Source: a virus
Length of the DNA stretch: 22,492 bases
Virus record (IMG/VR): IMGVR_UViG_3300035157_000353
Span: 1 to 22,492 of that record
Reading direction: 5' to 3' (one strand)
Each line of letters opens with the position of its first letter. The first letter of the stretch is position 1. Below are positions 1-6,349 of the stretch, in pieces. The notes beneath the pieces were generated by a model. It ran no database searches and had not been told where the DNA came from. It saw only the letters and a program-made list of their open reading frames with translations. Both the position numbers and the translations under genes were made by a program.

Positions 1-121
1 AATAATCTCCATCAGGGTATGAAAGATTGCTTTCAACATTCACGTATGGACCAGCAAAAGCTGCACCAGCGAGAAGGAATGGAGATGCTGCAACAGCAGC
101 GATTGTTGATTTGATAGACAT
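1..121 (-). CDS. Secreted porin-like protein, N-terminal fragment
   Basis: Only the first 40 codons lie in the window; the gene continues past base 1. The ATG is at 121-119. The peptide begins MSIKSTIAAVAASPFLLAGA and continues AFAGPYVNVESNL, so it has a short basic start, a hydrophobic core and an AFA-type signal peptidase I site after about residue 23. The mature start GPYVNVE resembles small outer-membrane beta-barrel or porin-like proteins encoded by cyanobacteria and cyanophages; that family assignment is from memory. There is no Shine-Dalgarno sequence upstream: the bases before ATG are an A/C-rich ACACTTAAAAAACAAAC stretch. The gene has its own long leader and a strong two-phase promoter, so it is probably expressed highly and on its own. 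The signal peptide is certain by eye; the barrel function is inference. Confidence 0.7.
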   Translation of the reverse strand, partial: MSIKSTIAAVAASPFLLAGAAFAGPYVNVESNLSYPDGDY

Positions 122-247
122 GTTTGTTTTTTAAGTGTCTCGCAAGGATACAAAAAGACCCTGCGGATGATAAGATCCCCGACATGGGATCTGCTTACAT
201 CGGCACAGGGTTACGATTCTTTCGAGTCCTGATTCGTTATGTAAAGT
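122..247 (-). promoter_or_regulatory. Long structured 5' leader with attenuator-like hairpin
   Basis: This is the untranslated leader of the secreted-protein gene. It holds a 54-nt imperfect hairpin at 158-211: ACCCTG pairs with CAGGGT, then GATG with CATC, then GATCCC with GGGATC around a 6-nt loop. On the transcribed strand the hairpin is followed at once by TCTTTTTG (152-156 is the T-run). It therefore looks like an intrinsic terminator placed between promoter and start codon, as in an attenuator. The last bases before ATG, ACACTTAAAAAACAAAC, closely match the end of the gp32 leader. No open reading frame in the leader is convincing. Confidence 0.5.
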
Positions 248-286
248 TATTTATACATTATAAACTCTTATATGGGGTGTTGTCAA
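248..286 (-). promoter_or_regulatory. Tandem sigma70 promoter plus T4-type late promoter
   Basis: Reading leftward: a perfect -35 box TTGACA at 286-281, an 18-nt spacer, a perfect -10 box TATAAT at 262-257, then a perfect T4 late box TATAAATA at 255-248. The two start sites would lie about 8 nt apart, near 250 and 242. The same unit can thus be read by host sigma70 holoenzyme early and by the phage gp55/gp33-type late apparatus later. The -35 box overlaps a weak GGGTG/CACCC hairpin (275-293) that follows the tail operon. Confidence 0.75.
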
Positions 287-303
287 CCCACCCTTGTGCC
301 AGT

Positions 304-636
304 TTAAAAATGGTCAGGTAGGTCTTTATTTTCTACTGGTTTCCAATCTTTACCATAATACTTCTCTAATATGTTATGATGTGGTGCTCTATCAAGTTGT
401 TCTTGTGTGAACTTATGAGACTTTGGTGGTTCCTTTGGAAACAATTCTAATTGTATACCATGTGCTTCCCAGAACCATTCTTCTGGATCCTCTCCTTTTA
501 TATGAGAGAATCCATAAAAAGAACCATCATCTCTTTGATAGAGCATATGATGGTCATGTGGATTAAGTAACCACATCTGTGTTATCTTATCGGTAGTTTT
601 ATAACCGATCTCTTCTTTAGTCAGTTTCTTCATCAT
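304..636 (-). CDS. Conserved small phage protein, function unknown
   Basis: This 110-aa protein is not recognised as a named family. It is hydrophilic and rich in aromatic and histidine residues (LNPHDHHMLYQRDDGSFYGF, then EEWFWEAHG), with a proline-rich middle and a charged C-terminus; it has no cysteine, signal peptide or membrane segment. The start is either of two adjacent ATGs (ATGATG at 636-631), lying inside the end of the 37-aa gene upstream with about 20 nt of overlap. That suggests translational coupling. It is the last gene of the tail/baseplate operon, so a minor virion or assembly role is possible, but nothing in the sequence shows it. Confidence 0.65.
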   Translation of the reverse strand: MMKKLTKEEIGYKTTDKITQMWLLNPHDHHMLYQRDDGSFYGFSHIKGEDPEEWFWEAHGIQLELFPKEPPKSHKFTQEQLDRAPHHNILEKYYGKDWKPVENKDLPDHF

Positions 637-730
637 TTAGTAAGTCAACCCAGTCCTCATCTGGGGTAAATATTATTGGACCTTCTGCAATACGCTCCTG
701 AAGGTCATCTAGGAGTTCATCATCACCCAT
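617..730 (-). CDS. 37-aa acidic small protein
   Basis: A very short gene found by reading the strand between its neighbours. Its ATG (730-728) overlaps the TAA of the needle gene upstream as TAATG, and its TAA (619-617) lies inside the next gene. The product begins MGDDELLDDLQERIAEGPII, continues FTPDEDWVDLLNDEETD, and is strongly acidic with a predicted amphipathic helix at residues 5-15. Tight coupling at both ends, and the absence of any other explanation for the 93-nt gap, support it as a real gene. Function is unknown; small acidic peptides like this recur in cyanophage tail operons, which is recollection rather than a check. Confidence 0.6.
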   Translation of the reverse strand: MGDDELLDDLQERIAEGPIIFTPDEDWVDLLNDEETD

Positions 731-1893
731 TAGTTCAACATAATCATCTTACCATACATGATTAGATTCTTTGTGGCGGTGATAGTACCAATACCTGATG
801 TAGCTAAAGTATAGTTACCTTGTACTGTGTTAGTAGAGAATCCAGTAATTTGTTGAGTCTCATTACCAGAAACAATCCTTGTTAAATTCTTACTCCATGT
901 CTGAGTAACATCATCTGTTACAGTTTGTGTTAGTTTCTTGGTAATAGTCTCTGTGTGGTTACCTGTTATGGTTTCTGTTAAATTACCAGCAGTAATAGTA
1001 TTAGTAACATTACCAGCAGTAAAGGTGCTTGTATGATTACCTGCTGTGCTAATGAATTTGGTATCACCTTTCATTACATGCACAGAAAGTGTTTCCATTT
1101 GAGGTGCTGTAGGTACTGGTTTTGGTGGTATACCCATGATATTAACACCCATCTTACCTAGAACATCCCAAGAGCAATCACCCTGAACCTTATACTTAGC
1201 ATGACCAGCAGTATTAAGAGTAAAGATAGAACGTGGATCAAGCATCTGCCTGATAGTATACTCACCAGTAACCTTCTGTGTCCAACCACCTGTAACAGTA
1301 TTATTAATGAAAGTAGTATCTGTCTTAAATGTATTAGATTCTATACTAACAGCACCACCTTTATTATTACCACCCATAATCTTAACCTTCTGCCCTATCA
1401 AGTTAAGGTCTGTAGTAGCACGAACTGTTACATTCTTACCTTTCAGTGCTAGGTGACCATCAGTAGACTCAATATTACAATCACCACCTACCTTAATAGA
1501 TACTGGTTTCTCTTCATTCAAGAAGTTTTCAACTTCTATATTAAGTTTGTTTCCGAGCTTAAGGTTCAAATCACCCCATGCCCTTAGAGTTACATTACCA
1601 CCATCCTCAGAATCACCTATCTTAGCAGCACCAATGAATACGTTACCTTTCTCATCAAAATCTAACTTCTGACCATTATTTGTAGCTAATATAAAAGTAA
1701 CTCTACCTTCATCATTTACTTGTCTAATAATTTTAATACCAAGTAATCTCTCAGCAGACATAAGAGCCTGCTCAGTAGCAGAACCAGGAGGAGTAGCAGG
1801 AGGTTGCTGATTAGCACCCTGTGCTTTAGGCACACCACCATCGGCTAAACCTTTTTGTGTATTATCTACAGACTGTTGTGTTAAACTCGTCAT
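730..1893 (-). CDS. gp5 C-terminal-like beta-helix needle/spike protein
   Basis: This 387-aa protein resembles the triple-stranded beta-helix that forms the T4 cell-puncturing needle at the C-terminus of gp5. Residues 85-180 carry beta strands with DLNLKLG, DCNIES and DLNLIGQKVKIMGG turns. Residues 270-350 show short tandem threonine/asparagine-rich repeats (GNHTSTFTA, GNVTNTITA, GNLTETIT, GNHTETIT) of about 8 residues, like the VXGXXXXX octads of gp5. The start chosen is the ATG at 1893, whose ATG overlaps the upstream TGA as ATGA. A TTG 9 nt earlier is possible but less likely. It follows the OB-fold hub gene directly, so the two probably make the separate parts of a split gp5. The N-terminal 50 residues are proline/glutamine-rich and flexible. 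Confidence 0.7.
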   Translation of the reverse strand: MTSLTQQSVDNTQKGLADGGVPKAQGANQQPPATPPGSATEQALMSAERLLGIKIIRQVNDEGRVTFILATNNGQKLDFDEKGNVFIGAAKIGDSEDGGNVTLRAWGDLNLKLGNKLNIEVENFLNEEKPVSIKVGGDCNIESTDGHLALKGKNVTVRATTDLNLIGQKVKIMGGNNKGGAVSIESNTFKTDTTFINNTVTGGWTQKVTGEYTIRQMLDPRSIFTLNTAGHAKYKVQGDCSWDVLGKMGVNIMGIPPKPVPTAPQMETLSVHVMKGDTKFISTAGNHTSTFTAGNVTNTITAGNLTETITGNHTETITKKLTQTVTDDVTQTWSKNLTRIVSGNETQQITGFSTNTVQGNYTLATSGIGTITATKNLIMYGKMIMLN

Positions 1894-4748
1894 GTTGGGC
1901 AATCAACGTATCTACCAGTACCGATCTTAGCATATCCTAGCAGATCTCTAGTCTCGCTGTCAAGACAACTCAAACTAGCAAGGGCATATGCACCATAACC
2001 ACCACCACCTACAATCTCAACCTTAGGTGCTACATCAAAGATCTTTGTTCTATCAACAACTTCAAATCCAATAACAAGACCAGCATTATTAATCCTAGCA
2101 ACAACTAAGGAAGAGTCTCCATCAATATACACAGTAGGTGTTGAAGTATATCCTCTACCAGGTCTGGTTAATGTGAGAGAATCTAATACACAATTAACAT
2201 TGTCTGGTCTATTAGCAACATAGTTAGTTCCTCTCTGAGTAACACGAATCTCTGTAACATATCCATCAGAATCTAATAGAGGTATAGCTAGAGCACCGTA
2301 TCCCTGACCAGTAATAGCAATATGAGGTGGTAATATATAAGGATCACCAGGATTATCAATAGGTATCTCAATGATCTTACCACCTGGATCTACAATAGGA
2401 TTTCCTATAGTAGGTGGAGTGAATCCAGGATCCGTAACTGGTGGTGATGGAGCAGTAAACCTAACTTCTTGACCTAAGATACTAACGTCAGCAACAGCAC
2501 CAGTACCACTAATAGCGAACCTAAGACTTTCAATCTGTTCTATATCTGCATCTTCTTTTATACCAACAACAACCACTGACTTATTATTCTCAATAGCAAA
2601 GGTTCCGAAAAGATTACCACCAACAATATCTGTCTGAGTAATATTAGGTCCAAATAAAGTATATCCCATAACAGTTCCATTAGGTATACCATTAGTTGAA
2701 ATAGTATATGTAATGAACTCACCTTCCTTATACTCAAGTTTATCTGAGGTTACACCAACACTTATCTCACCTGTAATAACTTCTACAGGGATAGTAACAC
2801 CTGTATCTGGTGGTGTACCTACAGGATCCTCAGGAGTACCACCTGTTACTGGTGGCCATTCAATAGGAGTACCACCTGGTCCTGTAAATGGAGGGACATA
2901 TGGATTTGGATCACCTGGTTCTGGTACAGGAGCAAGACCTATAGTTACAATAGCCTCATAGTTTGTGAATTGTGCTTCACCTACACCAGTAGAATAATCA
3001 ATCTCTACCGAGAATTCCTCTGGTGTATCATTCTCTGAGTCTTTAATTGTCTGAATCTCAATAATTCTCTCAGTTTGATTTTTACCAAACCCTAGGATAC
3101 CACTAGTCGAAACATAATCTACATCAGCAGTAGCACTACCTTCTACTGTCTTAAAGGTAACAGAACTAGATGCTTCAATATATCCAGTTCTCAATACCTT
3201 TACTTCAGCAACATCACCTTCCAATACATTGACATTAAGGATCTCATAATTTACAATCCTTTCTGTTGGTGTAACCTCACCACCACCATCAGGAGGAAGT
3301 GTACCTGCTCCAGTTGTAGGAGGATTACCATAGATAAATTCATTATTTCCACCACCAGGAACTATAGCAGGAAGTCCACCATATATGATACCACCAGTTG
3401 TGACTGGAGATGGATATCCCCTAGCATCATCACAAACACTCTGTCCGTAATCAAGTGGTCCGTCTGCTAGTTTCTCAAGAAGATCATCTAAGAAATCACT
3501 CTTATCTTCCTTCTCCTTAGAAGTACATCTTGTATTCTCATCACCACACTTAGAATCAACCCCACCACATGAGATTCCAAGAATGGACATGATCTTAAAC
3601 ATTGCACCACCAACGATGTTCAATGCATTCCCTGCTATACTTAGAATTGATTGTAGAGGACCAAGTACAGACTGAAGAAGATTGTTCACAAAGGACATAA
3701 TCTTATTCAGGATAGCATTAACAAAGATATCGACCTGACATGTTGCTGCTCTGAATACTTTAAGAAGATAATCAAAGATTAAACTTGTGATGAAATCAGT
3801 TAGTCTTTCAAGTATATCTTCGATAGAACATCCTATCTTCTCAAGCATCTGATCAAGCCATGCCTGAACACCTTCTAAGATTCCTTCAAATGGAGAGAGT
3901 ATGAGTTTAACGAGCATTTCAACTCCTTTCCTCAATGCAGCGATAATCTCACCACGTATACGAGCCATTGCATCACGAACGACTCTAAGAACCTTATTAA
4001 TATAACCCTTAGCTTTGCCCACATAACTAAAGATCTCACCATTGGCCTTACTAACAAGGTAGTCACCTAAGTTACCACCACTTTCTGAGACCATAGCAAA
4101 TAGTTCACCTAAGATATACTTAATATCTTTCTTTGTCTCTCCATTACATTCTGCCTGTGCTACAGCAACACAAACATTAGTACCTAATGGATTAGATACA
4201 CTGTTCTTACCACGATGTGATAGATCTTGTGCTGAATATGTGTTAACATTACCACCTGCTATAAGACCCGATGCTAAGTTCTGATTTGTCTCTTCTTGAT
4301 TTACTGGTTGATCTGTTAGTAGATTTGTACTAGCGTTGATCTTAGGTGTAAATGAGAGGCAATTTAACTCAGCAGCAGCTTGAGTCATCTGCTCTGGTGG
4401 TTCTTCAGCAGCATTAGCAACATGACCAATAGAATGAAGAATTATAGGTTTGGTCTTATCTGCGTCTAACCACAGACCCAAAACCCAATCACTAGGCTCA
4501 AGATTAGCAGTTGCACCAGATGCTCCACCATCCTTATATGGTATTGTAACTGGTAGTGCAGCTTGAGCCCAAGGTAGATCTTCCTTTGGTACGTCAGCAC
4601 ATACAGACGAATGAGCACTAACAATCCTGACCCTAAAACGGTTGGAGTTCTTAGGGTTGTCAACTTCTTCTACTTGACCCACCCACCATTGAGCTCCATC
4701 AGAGCCTATCTGGAAAGATGGTAATAAAGAGTTAACTACAGGATCCAT
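1890..4748 (-). CDS. 5: gp5-type baseplate hub protein with OB fold and Calx-beta-like domains
   Basis: A 952-aa hub protein. Residues 1-110 match the gp5 N-terminal OB fold (WWVGQVEEVDNPKNSNRFRV, DWVLGLWLD, KPIILHSIGH). Residues 205-395 are a run of amphipathic helices. A cysteine cluster follows (C394, C401, C408, C439). Residues about 500-603 resemble a Calx-beta domain (LEGDVAEVKVLRTG, SATADVDY, ERIIEIQTIKDSENDTPEEF), and 660-757 look like a second, more diverged copy. Proline/glycine linkers separate them. Residues 800-952 contain GQGYGALA / RGTNYV / GRGYTSTPTVYIDG repeats common in phage tail proteins. The T4 gp5 lysozyme domain is missing; a lysozyme domain occurs instead in the 888-aa protein of the same operon. 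The gene starts 2 nt after the CP12 stop and overlaps the needle gene by ATGA. Confidence 0.75.
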   Translation of the reverse strand: MDPVVNSLLPSFQIGSDGAQWWVGQVEEVDNPKNSNRFRVRIVSAHSSVCADVPKEDLPWAQAALPVTIPYKDGGASGATANLEPSDWVLGLWLDADKTKPIILHSIGHVANAAEEPPEQMTQAAAELNCLSFTPKINASTNLLTDQPVNQEETNQNLASGLIAGGNVNTYSAQDLSHRGKNSVSNPLGTNVCVAVAQAECNGETKKDIKYILGELFAMVSESGGNLGDYLVSKANGEIFSYVGKAKGYINKVLRVVRDAMARIRGEIIAALRKGVEMLVKLILSPFEGILEGVQAWLDQMLEKIGCSIEDILERLTDFITSLIFDYLLKVFRAATCQVDIFVNAILNKIMSFVNNLLQSVLGPLQSILSIAGNALNIVGGAMFKIMSILGISCGGVDSKCGDENTRCTSKEKEDKSDFLDDLLEKLADGPLDYGQSVCDDARGYPSPVTTGGIIYGGLPAIVPGGGNNEFIYGNPPTTGAGTLPPDGGGEVTPTERIVNYEILNVNVLEGDVAEVKVLRTGYIEASSSVTFKTVEGSATADVDYVSTSGILGFGKNQTERIIEIQTIKDSENDTPEEFSVEIDYSTGVGEAQFTNYEAIVTIGLAPVPEPGDPNPYVPPFTGPGGTPIEWPPVTGGTPEDPVGTPPDTGVTIPVEVITGEISVGVTSDKLEYKEGEFITYTISTNGIPNGTVMGYTLFGPNITQTDIVGGNLFGTFAIENNKSVVVVGIKEDADIEQIESLRFAISGTGAVADVSILGQEVRFTAPSPPVTDPGFTPPTIGNPIVDPGGKIIEIPIDNPGDPYILPPHIAITGQGYGALAIPLLDSDGYVTEIRVTQRGTNYVANRPDNVNCVLDSLTLTRPGRGYTSTPTVYIDGDSSLVVARINNAGLVIGFEVVDRTKIFDVAPKVEIVGGGGYGAYALASLSCLDSETRDLLGYAKIGTGRYVDCPT

Positions 4749-4750
4749 AA

Positions 4751-4978
4751 TTAATCGTCATATACTAAGCACTCAGGCTCGTCTGGATGCTGGTCACACC
4801 ATAGTTCTATGGTATTAGGGTCATGGTGATCTCCTGCTGCTATCTCTGCTGCATGGTGAGAAACATAATCTTCTAAATCATGCAATTCTCCTTCAATATG
4901 CCTACGCATCTGAGGATTTGTCTGAGGATCTTGTAAGATCTCTTGGTCTTTTTTAATGTGTTGTTCTATGCTTTCCAT
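4751..4978 (-). CDS. cp12: CP12-like Calvin-cycle inhibitor
   Basis: A 75-aa protein whose end reads C61-DQHPDEPE-C70-LVYDD. This is the C-x8-C pair and acidic VYDD tail of CP12, the intrinsically disordered redox protein that ties GAPDH and phosphoribulokinase into an inactive complex. The C-terminal cysteine loop and acidic tail are the GAPDH-binding part. The N-terminal cysteine pair of full plant-type CP12 is absent, as in other phage versions. The middle (HIEGELHDLEDYVSHHAAE) is helical. In cyanophages CP12 is an auxiliary metabolic gene thought to slow the Calvin cycle and favour the pentose phosphate pathway. Oddly, it sits inside the tail operon between two hub genes, 15 nt after one and 2 nt before the next. 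No clear Shine-Dalgarno sequence precedes its ATG. Confidence 0.8.
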   Translation of the reverse strand: MESIEQHIKKDQEILQDPQTNPQMRRHIEGELHDLEDYVSHHAAEIAAGDHHDPNTIELWCDQHPDEPECLVYDD

Positions 4979-4993
4979 AATAGTTTAAGCGTT

Positions 4994-6349
4994 TTAAGTA
5001 GTAGTCCCATCATCGGAACCGTAAGAGTCTCTTTGTAATTTTAACACCGTTGTGACCTTCATGTTGGTTCTATTAAAGTTTCGAGACAATTTAGTGATCA
5101 AATAAATTCCACTATTCACGGTGTCTATAGGGTTTGTTTCTCTTTCTTCCTCGGCTACTGAGTTTGAGAGGATTACTTTAATCTTTTCTCCCACAACCAA
5201 ATCGAGATTTCCTGGGACATCGATTCTTAATCCTTGTGTATTTAGGAGATAATTGCGAGAGATCGATTGTGTCAGTGTATTCTTAGTCCAATCTTTTATC
5301 TCAGCATCCTTTGCTGCAACATCTTGTCCACTATAATATGCTTCACTAGACATGATAGCAGACGTAATCCTAGTTGGAGTCTTAGCTAATTCCTTTTGAC
5401 CCTCTGTTAAAGAATCACTAGATCCTAGATGACTTTGATTAGAGTACTCATCATTAGCAGAGAATAAAGAAGTCTCCACATATCCAGTATCCATGTTGTA
5501 TGTTTGTAATTCACAACAATATGCTCCCAACCTCAACCCTGCCATAACATTAATCTCAGAGGTAAATTCAACCTTTTCTATTGTCCTTGAATCTGCTGCA
5601 CCAAGTCCTGATGCATCATATACTGAATCTGTAAATGTTTTACCTTCTGTTGCGTATTCTTGATCACCCTTCTCTGGATCACATAAATTATTAATGGATT
5701 TAAAATTGAATCCCTTAGCATTCTCAAAGAATAAGAATCCTGCGTGTCCTGTTAATGAACCAACCTCAGTAGCAGTAGCATCACCATCATTACCTGTTCT
5801 TGGAGTAGGAGAAGATAAAGATTTATTCAATATCATAGAACATACTGTAAATGGTGTCTTGTTAGATGCAATAAACGCCATTTTATTAGTAGCCTCATCC
5901 TTATGAAAATCCTTATCACTCTTTAGGAAGTCTTTAACACACTCCTGTGCTATATCATGAGGGTATCCCTTCAATGACTTATTAATTCTAACACCTTCAT
6001 TCTGAAGTGCTTCCTTTGATATCAATCCAAGAACATATGTCTGTACCTTATTTGCAACTACAATATCCTTTAAAATATAAGTATAGAACTCGTAAGTAAA
6101 ATCATTCTCAAATGCATCTGTTATTACTATTATTACCTTCTCATTTCCCTGAATCGGACCACTAGAACGAACGTTAAAACCAGAATCAATGACTCTCATA
6201 GTCATACTGATAAAAGGTTTAGATATATCCTCGTAATACATCATACCCTGTATAGTTTCACGTATATCTAATGGTGTTCCACCACCATGAGGATGCAAGA
6301 ACGCTTCTTTAAAAGTAAAACTATCGGGTGATCGTGCTTCGTCAGACAT
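4994..6349 (-). CDS. Tail/baseplate hub protein, possibly gp27-like
   Basis: A 451-aa protein of mixed beta/alpha character without a signal peptide. The N-terminus (FTFKEAFLHPHGGG, MMYYEDISKPFISMTMRVID) and the segment FTYEFYTYILKDIV, followed by VQTYVLGLISKEALQNEG, resemble hub proteins with tail-tube-like domains. The stretch HDIAQECVKDFL and NKTPFTVCSMILNKSL also fits contractile-tail hub proteins of the gp27/gpD type. In T4 gene 27 follows 26 and 51, and here the gene lies downstream of gp26 and gp51 and close to the gp5-type gene, as a gp27 partner should. The ATG at 6349 directly abuts the upstream TAA. Homology to gp27 is inference; a structure prediction would decide it. Confidence 0.55.
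   Translation of the reverse strand: MSDEARSPDSFTFKEAFLHPHGGGTPLDIRETIQGMMYYEDISKPFISMTMRVIDSGFNVRSSGPIQGNEKVIIVITDAFENDFTYEFYTYILKDIVVANKVQTYVLGLISKEALQNEGVRINKSLKGYPHDIAQECVKDFLKSDKDFHKDEATNKMAFIASNKTPFTVCSMILNKSLSSPTPRTGNDGDATATEVGSLTGHAGFLFFENAKGFNFKSINNLCDPEKGDQEYATEGKTFTDSVYDASGLGAADSRTIEKVEFTSEINVMAGLRLGAYCCELQTYNMDTGYVETSLFSANDEYSNQSHLGSSDSLTEGQKELAKTPTRITSAIMSSEAYYSGQDVAAKDAEIKDWTKNTLTQSISRNYLLNTQGLRIDVPGNLDLVVGEKIKVILSNSVAEEERETNPIDTVNSGIYLITKLSRNFNRTNMKVTTVLKLQRDSYGSDDGTTT

Noticed and set aside
275-293. GGGTG/CACCC hairpin as terminator of the tail operon
   Set aside because: The stem is only 5 bp, overlaps the -35 box, and is not followed by a T-run on the leftward strand.
124-321. 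Rightward 65-aa reading frame
   Set aside because: It lies across the leader and promoter of the leftward secreted-protein gene, has no ribosome site, and its peptide has no recognisable feature.
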